Shown: positions 23,164-29,328 of the stretch, piece after piece
Layout: every line of letters starts with the position of its first letter
Position numbering within the stretch: position 1 is the first letter of the stretch
NCBI GenBank assembly: GCA_937892635.1
Contig: CALBKB010000068.1
Coordinates: forward strand, 1 to 29,328
Source: an uncultured Clostridia bacterium
Lineage (GTDB): Bacteria > Bacillota > Clostridia > Oscillospirales > UMGS1783
Direction: 5' to 3'
Length of the DNA: 29,328 nucleotides
The notes under the pieces: model-generated
The model's database searches: none
Told to the model about the DNA's origin: nothing
Seen by the model: the letters and a program-made list of their open reading frames with translations, nothing else
Program-made: the position numbers and the translations under genes

Positions 23164-24165
23164 TTATTTGTCCTTCGGCTTACTGAGTAGTTGGGCAACC
23201 TCTTTTTTCAAGGATTGCTCGCTGGGGTAAAATTCCATATAATCTTTACCTTGTTCCGATCTTCCTTCGATTTCTCGTATTTCGATCGGGCCATAGGAGA
23301 AAATGCCGTTAAGGAGTTTTTGCATGTGTGATGCCGAATCGCTGGTAACCATCGCATCGGCCAGTTCCATTGAGGCGTCGGCATAAAATTGATCGTCGGC
23401 TTGATAGGCTTGACGCGCTTTATCAAACAGCGCTGTCAGATACTGACGTTGCCGTTGCATACGCGTAGCGTTACTGCTGTCTTCCCGACCATAGCGGGTG
23501 CGCACATAGGTTAGCGCCTGGTCACCCTTCAACGTTATCGTTTCGCCCTTGACCATTGCGGCATCAATATCGCTGAAATCTTCCAATAAGGTGACTTCAA
23601 CGCCACCGACCAAATCGTTAATCTTGGCCACCGCACTCATCGTCAAGGAGACATAGTGATCAATGGGCACACCAAAGAGCAATTCCGATACGGCATCGGC
23701 CGTATTGTTACAGCTGACCTCTTGGCCGTTCCCATAGGCGTGCGCCAGAGCAATTTGCATCGTTTGCGTATCGATCTTTTGGCCGGCTACGCCTAAGACA
23801 TGCACCGGCGTCATCGTGTCGCGGTTAATGTGAATGGCCGAGCAGCGTTCATTGGCCTCGTCGATCACGAGCAGCATCAAAAAGTCAGCCTGCTGGTTGT
23901 TGTTATAATCGGCTTGGGTACCGGTTGTCTCATATTTATCCAGACCCATAACCAACACGGTCGTTACATCGTCGCGCAGGACAAACTCTCGGTCATTGTA
24001 CACAATGACCGGCTTGGTATTGACATCCTCTCGTTCGGGGAAAAAGCCTTGATTTCGCTCCCAAAGCCCCATGATCAACAGCGCGGTAGCGATAACAAAG
24101 ACGGCAGCAAATACAATGAATAAATAGCGCAAATAATTCGTAGAGGAATCTTTCGCACCTTTCAT
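23164..24165 (-). CDS. LytR-CpsA-Psr (LCP) family glycopolymer ligase
   Basis: A 333-residue protein with one transmembrane helix (about 13-35) and an outside LCP domain (about 68-240). The pyrophosphate-binding residues are seen in LVMGLDKYET, INRDTMTPV (R115, D116), LVGGVEV and VRTRYGREDSSNATRMQRQRQ. LCP proteins attach lipid-linked polysaccharide or teichoic acid to peptidoglycan. I start at 24165, with AAAGGG 9 bases upstream; longer in-frame versions would overlap the preceding gene and add a non-membrane leader. In this locus it should anchor the exopolysaccharide to the wall. Confidence 0.92.
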   Translation of the reverse strand: MKGAKDSSTNYLRYLFIVFAAVFVIATALLIMGLWERNQGFFPEREDVNTKPVIVYNDREFVLRDDVTTVLVMGLDKYETTGTQADYNNNQQADFLMLLVIDEANERCSAIHINRDTMTPVHVLGVAGQKIDTQTMQIALAHAYGNGQEVSCNNTADAVSELLFGVPIDHYVSLTMSAVAKINDLVGGVEVTLLEDFSDIDAAMVKGETITLKGDQALTYVRTRYGREDSSNATRMQRQRQYLTALFDKARQAYQADDQFYADASMELADAMVTSDSASHMQKLLNGIFSYGPIEIREIEGRSEQGKDYMEFYPSEQSLKKEVAQLLSKPKDK

Positions 24166-24184
24166 CGGGATCAACCCTTTCTGA

Positions 24185-24850
24185 TTAGTTGGACTTCTTC
24201 TTTTTGAGTAAAATAGCAACAATAACCAGGGCAATCGCGGAAACAGCCATGAGGCTGATATAGAGAACAATATCGGCGTTATCGCCGGTGGACGGCGAAT
24301 TCTCACCGGCTTCTACGACGATAGCATACGGCCCCTCATCGGCCATGCTAAAGGAGAGAATGCCGCTCTCGTTCACCTCGGCATCACCCACAACAATCCA
24401 GCCGGAAGCCGTTTTGTGCAACAAAGCAACAAAGTTCTTGGTGGTGCCGGCGCTCAGTTTAACCTGAATGGGGCCGTGCGCCGCATGGTCGGTACAGCCG
24501 ACGCGGTTGAGCGAAAACAGATCGCTAACAGCCAGATGTTTGGGATTGAGCTGCTTGTCAGCCACGACCACATCCAACTGCTCCGTTAAGTCGGTAAGGT
24601 CACCGGCCGCCTTGATCTCGGCATAAGCGGTTTCAATCGTCTGTTTTTCGGGAGCAGACAACATGTTGCGTCTTGCATAGGAAGTAACCATAATACCGGT
24701 AACGCAATCGGCGGATCCGGGGGCAAAGCTTTCAATAACGGGGGCTTGATTGAGCGAGGGGCTCTTGACAAAGCCGCCGGCGGCGCACACCGAAACGCTT
24801 AGCGCCACGATTACGAGGAGAGATAACACGGATGCCAATACTTTTTTCAT
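24185..24850 (-). CDS. Secreted wall-anchored protein with SPSTG sorting signal
   Basis: A 221-residue protein with a signal peptide (about 1-24, cleavage near CAA-GGF). The outside part of about 160 residues has a TSYARRNMLSAPEKQTIETAYAEIKAA helix (two blocks) and a beta-rich part with two Cys. The C-terminus is SPSTGD (185-190), a hydrophobic helix and LKKKKSN. SPxTG is a known variant of the LPxTG sortase motif in clostridia. I use the ATG at 24850, 10 bases after AAAGGA; a TTG at 24859 is too close. No known domain recognised. It is placed inside the polysaccharide operon between cpsB and the LCP gene. Confidence 0.75.
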   Translation of the reverse strand: MKKVLASVLSLLVIVALSVSVCAAGGFVKSPSLNQAPVIESFAPGSADCVTGIMVTSYARRNMLSAPEKQTIETAYAEIKAAGDLTDLTEQLDVVVADKQLNPKHLAVSDLFSLNRVGCTDHAAHGPIQVKLSAGTTKNFVALLHKTASGWIVVGDAEVNESGILSFSMADEGPYAIVVEAGENSPSTGDNADIVLYISLMAVSAIALVIVAILLKKKKSN

Positions 24851-24884
24851 GTCAAGCAAATCCTTTCCTAAGAAAAGTTATAAT

Positions 24885-25574
24885 TTATTCAAACCAACTT
24901 TCGCCGAAAGCGGTCCAAGGAACGATAAAATCATCACCCAACTTTTTGCGGATCACGGCCATCGCCTCGTCCAGCCGAGGGCGCCGTGCCGTCAAATTAT
25001 GGCTATCCGACCCCAAAAAGTGGATCATTTGGTTTTTCAAAAGTTTCACAGCCTTTCGCCGCGAGGTCAGCTCCAAGAAGAAGGGAGCATTGACCTGAAA
25101 GAGCAACCCGCTCTGCAACAAGCGCATCCAGATCGGCATCGGCTGTTCGGACAGATACCGCTCAATATGTGCCAAAACCGGATGGATGGTGTTGGAAGAG
25201 GCCAGATCGGTCAGCTCTTGCAAGGTGTATTCGGTCCATCGGCCATGCGGCATTTCCAAGAGCAGCAAGCGGCTGCCCTGCAAACAAAGATTCTGAAGCT
25301 CAGGCAGGCGACTGATGCCCGAATAATACCGAACTTCTGCGCCGAGTTTTACCGCAGGCTGATCTTCCGACCGGTGGGACATGAGCTGTTCATACGCCGC
25401 TTGACGCCGCGCCAGAAAATCGGATACCGATTCGCTGTTGGCGTCGAAATGGGGCGTAGCCACAACCGTATGCACCCCCTGCTGCGCCAGACGGCCGAGC
25501 AGGGCAAGACTTTCTTCTATCGATTGGCTCCCGTCATCAACGGCAGGCAACAGATGGCAGTGCAGGTCTATCAT
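24885..25574 (-). CDS. cpsB: CpsB/YwqE-type PHP tyrosine-protein phosphatase
   Basis: A 229-residue metal-dependent phosphatase of the PHP family. Metal ligands are in IDLHCHLLPAVDDG (2-15), VVATPHF, KLGAEVRYY, LAHIERY and LGSDSHN. In capsule loci it removes phosphate from the tyrosine tail of CpsD and so cycles polymer production. The start overlaps the cpsD stop as ATGA without its own ribosome site, indicating coupling. Unlike the PTP-fold protein at 19824-21002, all active-site residues here look intact. Confidence 0.92.
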   Translation of the reverse strand: MIDLHCHLLPAVDDGSQSIEESLALLGRLAQQGVHTVVATPHFDANSESVSDFLARRQAAYEQLMSHRSEDQPAVKLGAEVRYYSGISRLPELQNLCLQGSRLLLLEMPHGRWTEYTLQELTDLASSNTIHPVLAHIERYLSEQPMPIWMRLLQSGLLFQVNAPFFLELTSRRKAVKLLKNQMIHFLGSDSHNLTARRPRLDEAMAVIRKKLGDDFIVPWTAFGESWFE

Positions 25575-26320
25575 TTGGCTCGTTTGATGGCGCCGTAGCC
25601 GCGGCTGTAATCCCGATAACTGCCGTAGGTATCATGACCGCCCTTGGTGCGGTTAAACACCCAGCCGAGCACCTTAACGTTGGTTAGGCGCAGATGACGC
25701 ACACACTGTTCGATCTCTTTTTTCTCGGCGTAGTCCTCGCGCACAACAACGACCATGCCGGTGATAAGCGGCGAAATAGCCAAGGCATCCGAGACCAGAT
25801 TGACGGGCGGCAGGTCAACAATGATGTAATCGAACTTTTCCGCTAAGGTGGTCAACAACGACTTCATGCGACGGGAGCCGAGCAATTCCGAAGGGTTGGG
25901 CGGCAGGTTACCCGAGGGGACAATATACCAATTATCCAGAATCTTAGAACGGAAAACACCGAAATCGGGCACTTCATGCCCCATGAGCAGATCGGTTACG
26001 CCGGGCGTTTTTTCGATCTCCATTTTCTTGGCGATACTGGGCACACGCAGGTCTCCATCAATAAGCAAAACGCGTTTACCGCTTTCGGCCAGCACGTAAG
26101 CCACATTGATAGAAGTGGTACTTTTGCCCTCACTGCGGTTGGCGCTGGTTATGCCGATAATCGGGCATTTGACGCCTTCCGGCAGGGTAAAGCCCAGATT
26201 GGCTCGCATGAGTTTATACTGCTCTTTGGCGGTGAACTGGAGATTTTCATGCAACGTTTTACGAACGTCTTGGGAAGAAAACGAGTTTTTCTTTTTCTGA
26301 TTGTTGTCCTTATTGTCCAT
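25571..26320 (-). CDS. cpsD: CpsD/CapB-type bacterial tyrosine kinase
   Basis: A 249-residue cytoplasmic BY-kinase. Walker A is SANRSEGKST (about 59-68), Walker A' is VLLIDGDLRVPS (about 84-95) and Walker B is YIIVDLPPV. The C-terminus has a cluster of four Tyr (232, 235, 238, 242), the autophosphorylation tail. It needs the membrane activator CpsC, encoded just upstream. I use the ATG at 26320, five bases after the cpsC stop; a TTG at 26329 overlapping that stop (TTGA) is an alternative adding three residues. It controls export and chain length of the polysaccharide. Confidence 0.93.
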   Translation of the reverse strand: MDNKDNNQKKKNSFSSQDVRKTLHENLQFTAKEQYKLMRANLGFTLPEGVKCPIIGITSANRSEGKSTTSINVAYVLAESGKRVLLIDGDLRVPSIAKKMEIEKTPGVTDLLMGHEVPDFGVFRSKILDNWYIVPSGNLPPNPSELLGSRRMKSLLTTLAEKFDYIIVDLPPVNLVSDALAISPLITGMVVVVREDYAEKKEIEQCVRHLRLTNVKVLGWVFNRTKGGHDTYGSYRDYSRGYGAIKRAK

Positions 26321-26325
26321 CTTTC

Positions 26326-27102
26326 TCAACCACCATACTTGTACTTATACTTGTAGGATTTACGACGGTAATAAGCGTATCCATACCGCGTCCCTTCTTG
26401 ATGGAGATCGGGGATCTTGGCCAAAATAGGATACGGATAATTGACCAGCAAATATTCTTCATCATGGATACGGTCATCCAAAATAGCGATGACGGCCACC
26501 GTCAATGCCGACAGGAGAACACCGACGAGCATGCCGACGGCAGAATATTTGGTGATGCTCGGGGCGACCTTTTTGAGATTTACCACCGCCGAATCAACGA
26601 CTTCCATGGAACTGCCTTCAATGATCTCGGAAATGCGGCGCGGCAAAACCTCAGCTATGGCGTTGGCAATATCGGCGGCCTCATACGGATCGCCTGCCGT
26701 TACCTTAACACGCATGACTTCGGTATCGGCCACGGCACCGGCCTGGATCATGGATGAGAGCTGTGAATAGGTATAATTCACATTGGCCTTATCGGCGACG
26801 GCCTGCAACGTGGTGCGGTTATTGAGCAATACCACATAGGTTTTGACCAGGTCTTGCGCAGCATTGATCTGAGAAGCCGAAATGCTGAAATTGGCACCGC
26901 CGACCGAGACGCCGTTGTTAACATACAGCATGACCGACGCCGAGTATTGCGGTTCAATGACAAACGAGGCGCAAGAAAAGCCGACGACAGCGCCGATGAT
27001 ACCGACTAAAATGATAATCCACACCCGACGCCACAACATGGCGAACACATGGCGCAAATCTATAGATACATATTCATTTGCTTTGTTTTCCGTTCTTTCC
27101 AT
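26326..27102 (-). CDS. cpsC: CpsC/Wzz-type chain-length protein with Tyr-rich tail
   Basis: A 258-residue membrane protein with two transmembrane helices (about 27-48 and 187-207) bracketing an outside helical domain, the Wzz/CpsC layout. The inner C-terminal segment normally activates the CpsD kinase. Here it ends in an unusual tail: eight Tyr within residues 240-256, finishing in alternating Tyr-Lys. I start at 27102, with AGGAG 8 bases upstream; longer versions extend into the 5' leader. First gene of the polysaccharide operon, driven by the promoter at 27240-27268. Confidence 0.9.
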   Translation of the reverse strand: MERTENKANEYVSIDLRHVFAMLWRRVWIIILVGIIGAVVGFSCASFVIEPQYSASVMLYVNNGVSVGGANFSISASQINAAQDLVKTYVVLLNNRTTLQAVADKANVNYTYSQLSSMIQAGAVADTEVMRVKVTAGDPYEAADIANAIAEVLPRRISEIIEGSSMEVVDSAVVNLKKVAPSITKYSAVGMLVGVLLSALTVAVIAILDDRIHDEEYLLVNYPYPILAKIPDLHQEGTRYGYAYYRRKSYKYKYKYGG

Positions 27103-27145
27103 AAACCCTTCTCCTATGCAGTAAACCCAGCAAGAGTATAATACA

Positions 27146-27182
27146 CCCAAGCACAAAATTTTGGGGAAATCGGGTGCTTGGG
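27146..27182 (-). promoter_or_regulatory. Leader hairpin or operator ahead of the polysaccharide operon
   Basis: Perfect 9-base inverted repeat CCCAAGCAC (27146-27154) and GTGCTTGGG (27174-27182) with a 19-base centre. It lies within the roughly 130-base leader expected from the promoter at 27240-27268. A second possible -10 (TATACT, 27135-27140) sits just downstream but has no good -35. Confidence 0.55.
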
Positions 27183-27239
27183 CGTGTTGTTGGTGATCAT
27201 GTTTCAAATGTTGACACTACGGGCATATTACATAACGGT

Positions 27240-27268
27240 ATTATATCATTACTTTACAATAAATGCAA
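27240..27268 (-). promoter_or_regulatory. Promoter of the polysaccharide operon
   Basis: Minus strand TTGCAT (27263-27268), 17-base spacer, perfect TATAAT (27240-27245), giving a long untranslated leader. Confidence 0.8.
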
Positions 27269-27302
27269 CTACAATTATTTGGAATGTTGTCGAAAAATCA
27301 TG

Positions 27303-27337
27303 AAAAAATCCCACAGATTTATCCATCTGCGGGATTT
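27303..27337 (-). terminator. Terminator of the 115-residue membrane protein gene
   Basis: A 13-bp stem (AAATCCCACAGAT / ATCTGCGGGATTT, one wobble on the minus strand) with a 6-base loop and six T on the minus strand. Confidence 0.9.
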
Positions 27338-27352
27338 GTTATTTAAATATGC

Positions 27353-27700
27353 TCAATGCCAGAACAGATAGCCCAGTCCCATCAGAATATAGAGCGGGCC
27401 AAAGCAATAGACCATGAACATTTCAGTGTGCGGGACCTTGGTCTGAAAACAGTCGGTAACGGCCAGACATTCAAAGATATAGGCCAAGGCGCCGGAAAAA
27501 TATCCGACACTTTTCAATATCGTATAGGCGTTATGCCAAAAAAATGCCGTCAGGAACATCAGCACGGCCACGCCTACGAACAAATTGCGCAAGATGAGTA
27601 AAACGTAGTCGACTTTCGGATGCAGGCCATGGGTCAATTCTTCTTTGTCGGGGATGGTGGCGTCTACTGTGTGTTTAATCTCTTCAAGCAGATGAGTCAT
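27353..27700 (-). CDS. Small membrane protein, function unknown
   Basis: A 115-residue protein with a charged N-terminus (about 1-28, LLEEIKHTVDATIPDKEEL) and three predicted transmembrane helices (about 31-52, 59-80, 92-113). Aromatic residues and His lie at the helix ends (FFWHNAY, YLFWH). I recognise no family. A GAGGAG site precedes the ATG. It is monocistronic with a good promoter about 100 bases upstream and a terminator. It sits upstream of the polysaccharide operon on the same strand but is separated from it by that terminator. Confidence 0.7.
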   Translation of the reverse strand: MTHLLEEIKHTVDATIPDKEELTHGLHPKVDYVLLILRNLFVGVAVLMFLTAFFWHNAYTILKSVGYFSGALAYIFECLAVTDCFQTKVPHTEMFMVYCFGPLYILMGLGYLFWH

Positions 27701-27803
27701 ACATACCTCTCCTCTTTTTCTGCGGCATCGGATGGCCGTTATTGTTATCCAGCGCTACCGAGGATGACAATGACCCGGCCGTCACCCTCATGGAACTGAA
27801 TTT

Positions 27804-27832
27804 ATTATAGCATATGCAACACGCCTGCGCAA
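27804..27832 (-). promoter_or_regulatory. Promoter of the 115-residue membrane protein gene
   Basis: Minus strand TTGCGC (27827-27832), 17-base spacer, TATAAT (27804-27809). The leader of about 97 bases contains an imperfect hairpin, GAGGATGAC / GTCACCCTC at 27760-27768 and 27781-27789. Confidence 0.7.
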
Positions 27833-27845
27833 GACTAAGCATAAA

Positions 27846-27954
27846 ATGGAAAAAAGACACCCAATGGGAGTCTTTCTTGTTAGCGCCTTGACGATGCGCT
27901 CACGTACCGATAACAAGGAAGACCTGAAACCTTTTTCACGTGTTCACGCTCAGG
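27846..27954. other. Structured intergenic stretch, possible small RNA
   Basis: The gap 27701-28045 has no gene. Besides the promoter and leader hairpin of the leftward gene it holds three stems. The first is CTTGTTA/TAACAAG (27876-27882, 27911-27917) enclosing GCGC/GCGC. The second is CCTGA/TCAGG (27923-27927, 27950-27954). The third is a terminator-like GACaCCC/GGGaGTC hairpin (27852-27876) with a T-run on the minus strand. Read leftward, it looks like an RNA of about 110-180 bases ending in a terminator, but no convincing promoter was found on either strand. The plus strand from 27955 to 28029 shows only C/T-rich sequence. Confidence 0.35.
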
Positions 27955-28045
27955 ATCCACGTAAAAGCAGTTTCTTGCCATCCTTTTTTTCTTTACTCAC
28001 TTCTCCTCTTTCTTTCTCATAAGATGAAGGGAGGAGGTGAGTTAA

Positions 28046-28459
28046 ATGACCATTTTCTGTAACGACAAAAAGCCGAGCTGTGTTAGTCTGGCGGTAATCG
28101 CCAGCGTGATTCTTGGCGTGATTGCAGCCCTTTTGCGGATCACAGCCGTGATCACCGTAACGCCGGCATTCCTGTGGGTGACACTAGGCATCGCCATTGT
28201 ATATTTGGCTATTTTGTTGGCCACCAGCGGAAGCGGCGGAACCGTTTCCTGCCGATGCGACTGCTCTGCCCTGACGGCAGTTCTGACCGGCATCCTCGGC
28301 ACTGCGCTTGTTTCGGTGATCTTGTTGGCAATCTCCTTTGTCGCAACTAGCATCATCGGCGCCATTTTGGTCGGGTTACTGGTTCTGTTTCTGTCGCTGA
28401 TCGTCACCGCCACCGCATGCCTGGTGACCCGTTGCTGCAATCAGCAAAACGACCGTTAA
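28046..28459 (+). CDS. Cys-rich multi-helix membrane protein, function unknown
   Basis: A 137-residue protein with four hydrophobic helices (about 13-33, 40-59, 75-98, 102-125). A short Cys-rich loop CRCDC lies between helices two and three, Cys residues occur near the N-terminus and a CC pair (RCCNQQ) lies at the C-terminus. The clustered Cys on connecting segments could bind metal or form disulfides, but this is inference. It resembles short uncharacterised clostridial membrane proteins. A very strong ribosome site (GGAGGAGGTGA) ends about 7 bases before the ATG. Monocistronic. Confidence 0.72.
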   Translation: MTIFCNDKKPSCVSLAVIASVILGVIAALLRITAVITVTPAFLWVTLGIAIVYLAILLATSGSGGTVSCRCDCSALTAVLTGILGTALVSVILLAISFVATSIIGAILVGLLVLFLSLIVTATACLVTRCCNQQNDR

Positions 28460-28477
28460 CTCCGGACGTGCAAACAC

Positions 28478-28507
28478 AAACACCACCCCCATCCGGGTGG
28501 TGTTTTT
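28478..28507. terminator. Bidirectional terminator between convergent genes
   Basis: Stem AAACACCACCC / GGGTGGTGTTT with a 6-base loop and five T on the plus strand, lying between the stop codons of the two convergent genes. Confidence 0.9.
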
Positions 28508-28509
28508 CA

Positions 28510-28698
28510 TTATTTCTTTTGATTGTACCACAGAATTGCCAAAGCCATAAAAACATATCCGACAACAGCCACAGCCAACCATCTGTAACAAATCGTTGGT
28601 AGCTCGCTATACATCAATATCATGCCGCTCCATGCCATGGCGCACCCAGCAAATAGCAGCAGTCCGCACAACATCCGCCAATTGAGTTTACTCTTCAT
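28510..28698 (-). CDS. Mini membrane protein B, function unknown
   Basis: A 62-residue protein with two predicted transmembrane helices (about 9-29 and 38-57) and a basic C-terminus (NQKK). The start codon lies inside the upstream gene, overlapping its end by 11 bases, with no ribosome site of its own, so translation is probably coupled. No family recognised. Together with its partner and the divergent XRE regulator it forms a compact module. Confidence 0.6.
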   Translation of the reverse strand: MKSKLNWRMLCGLLLFAGCAMAWSGMILMYSELPTICYRWLAVAVVGYVFMALAILWYNQKK

Positions 28699-28951
28699 TC
28701 GACTTTTGCTTGGAATCCACGATCAGGACGATCGGAGAAACTAGAATTGCATGAACAACAGCATGAAGAAATCCAACTACAAGTCCTATAATCGGCCAGC
28801 CCAGCACCGGCGCCTCCATATCCGTTAATGCTATTCCCGCATCAACAAAACCAAGGATACAACAGATAGCAAAATCGACCCAAAAAATAATGAGTGGCAA
28901 CTTCTTAAAAATATTGTAAAATGCAGGGTAATTCATAAAAAATTTGTTCAT
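28688..28951 (-). CDS. Mini membrane protein A, function unknown
   Basis: An 87-residue protein with two predicted transmembrane helices (about 18-38 and 51-76), an aromatic-rich N-terminus and a charged tail (DSKQKSNEE). I choose the ATG at 28951: AAGGAG at 28959-28964 is 7 bases from it but only 1 base from the ATG at 28957. It shares a control region with the divergent XRE gene and overlaps mini protein B. It may be an immunity, toxin or stress membrane protein; nothing in the sequence decides which. Confidence 0.65.
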   Translation of the reverse strand: MNKFFMNYPAFYNIFKKLPLIIFWVDFAICCILGFVDAGIALTDMEAPVLGWPIIGLVVGFLHAVVHAILVSPIVLIVDSKQKSNEE

Positions 28952-28962
28952 AATCATTCTCC

Positions 28963-28991
28963 TTTATACCATATTGGGATATTTATATTAT
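28963..28991 (+). promoter_or_regulatory. Possible promoter of the XRE gene
   Basis: TTTATA (28963-28968), 17-base spacer equal to repeat 1, TATTAT (28986-28991). It shares its -10 box with the opposing promoter. The -35 match is weak. Confidence 0.45.
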
Positions 28992-29009
28992 ACCGATATG
29001 GGATAATAA
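28969..29009. repeat. Two 17-bp direct repeats filling divergent promoter spacers
   Basis: Repeat 1 (28969-28985) and repeat 2 (28993-29009) match at 11 of 17 positions and share CC-x4-TGGGATA-x-T-x-A. They flank the 7-base TATTATA box (28986-28992). Likely binding sites for the XRE protein. Confidence 0.6.
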
Positions 29010-29015
29010 AGTCAA
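28987..29015 (-). promoter_or_regulatory. Promoter of the mini membrane protein pair
   Basis: Minus strand TTGACT (29010-29015), 17-base spacer equal to repeat 2, perfect TATAAT (28987-28992). Confidence 0.8.
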
Positions 29016-29026
29016 GAGGTGATTTT

Positions 29027-29233
29027 ATGAGATTAAAAGAAATACGTAAAACCAAGGGGATCTCCCAGTTAAAACTAGCCATGGATCTTCATATGAATCA
29101 AAATACAGTTAGCCGATATGAAACGGGTGAAAGAGAGCCGGGGATCAATGAACTGATTAAAATAGCTGATTATTTTAATGTGTCGGTGGATTATTTGATA
29201 GGCAGGACGGACAATCCTAATCTGCAAAAGTAA
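29027..29233 (+). CDS. XRE-family transcriptional regulator
   Basis: A 68-residue protein made almost wholly of a Cro/CI-type helix-turn-helix. ISQLKLAMDLHMNQNTVSRYETG (helices 2-3, given as two runs) is followed by EREPGINELIKIADYFNVSVDYLIGRTD, the classic XRE pattern. There is no extra sensing domain, so it probably acts as a simple repressor of itself and the divergent genes. AGAGGTG lies 5 bases from the ATG. Its codons are AT-rich compared with most of the window, as are the two mini membrane genes. Confidence 0.95.
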   Translation: MRLKEIRKTKGISQLKLAMDLHMNQNTVSRYETGEREPGINELIKIADYFNVSVDYLIGRTDNPNLQK

Positions 29234-29328
29234 TATAGGCTCGGCCTACGTCCATCTGTAAGCGGCTTGTAGGTCGAAATGCTGCGCAAAAGGCCAACAA
29301 AAAAGACACCCGATTGGGTGTCTTTTCT
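29234..29328 (+). terminator. XRE downstream region with terminator at 29301-29326
   Basis: AAAAGACACCC / GGGTGTCTTTT stem (29301-29311, 29316-29326) with GATT loop; the T-run reaches the window edge. The bases between the XRE stop and this stem contain a loose CCTAC/GTAGG pairing but no gene. Confidence 0.8.

Noticed and set aside
27103..27207. Longer N-terminus for CpsC
   Set aside because: It would read through the leader inverted repeat; the ATG at 27102 has a good ribosome site and gives the normal CpsC length.
27211..27216. Perfect TTGACA on the plus strand
   Set aside because: No acceptable -10 box lies 15-19 bases downstream and no plus-strand gene follows.
27846..28045. Known riboswitch, T-box, SRP or 6S RNA in the long gap
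   Set aside because: None of the conserved cores I can recall (T-box TGGNACCGCG, SRP GGAAGGAAGCA, TPP CTGAGA with partner, c-di-GMP) is present.
1..29328. CRISPR arrays, insertion sequences, integrases or attachment sites
   Set aside because: No regularly spaced repeats, transposase or recombinase genes, or flanking target duplications were seen.

Overview
The window looks like chromosome from a Gram-positive, probably clostridial (Firmicutes) bacterium of middling GC content. The signs are tRNA genes with encoded CCA ends, strong AGGAGG ribosome sites, consensus sigma-A-type promoters, lipoproteins with lipoboxes, a CpsB/C/D-type tyrosine phosphorylation system, an LCP ligase, a sortase-like sorting signal and a DUF896 protein. 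The genus cannot be fixed from sequence alone. No insertion sequence, CRISPR array, rRNA gene or prophage was seen.

Left end (1-4040). A truncated DivIVA-like coiled-coil gene and a membrane-anchored protein with a duplicated extracellular domain run rightward. Facing them is a KtrAB/TrkAH potassium uptake pair. Its promoter is built onto the terminator of the upstream gene and appears to give a leaderless or nearly leaderless ktrB message.

Sugar region (4042-12590), all leftward. A ROK-type repressor with a consensus promoter is followed, across a 31-bp near-perfect palindrome, by a tightly packed operon: a fucose/arabinose-isomerase-like enzyme, a GatZ/KbaZ-like protein without a GatY partner, a ROK sugar kinase and a GH2 glycosidase. 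I read this as a self-contained glycoside pathway (hydrolase, isomerase, kinase, aldolase-family or C4-epimerase step). Next comes a second ROK kinase, broken inside its phosphate-binding loop, and deoC.

Core-metabolism region (12594-19773). It holds a pncA-pncB NAD salvage operon, a PrsA-like foldase lipoprotein, tRNA-Gln(CTG), mutY, tRNA-Ala(GGC), a GtrA-family protein, a small lipoprotein, and a leftward trio of DUF896 protein, MnmM/YtqB-like methyltransferase and nitroreductase.

Exopolysaccharide locus (19797-27268), leftward. A promoter and a roughly 130-nt leader containing an inverted repeat precede cpsC, cpsD, cpsB, a secreted protein with an SPSTG sorting signal, an LCP ligase and an initiating sugar-phosphate transferase. 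After a terminator and promoter come an O-antigen-ligase/polymerase-like protein and a membrane-anchored PTP-fold protein that has lost its catalytic Cys and Arg. Both CpsC and CpsD end in tyrosine-rich tails.

Right end (27303-29328). This part holds small membrane proteins, an intergenic stretch with RNA-like stems, and an AT-richer module of two mini membrane proteins facing an XRE repressor. In that module two 17-bp repeats exactly fill the spacers of two face-to-face promoters.
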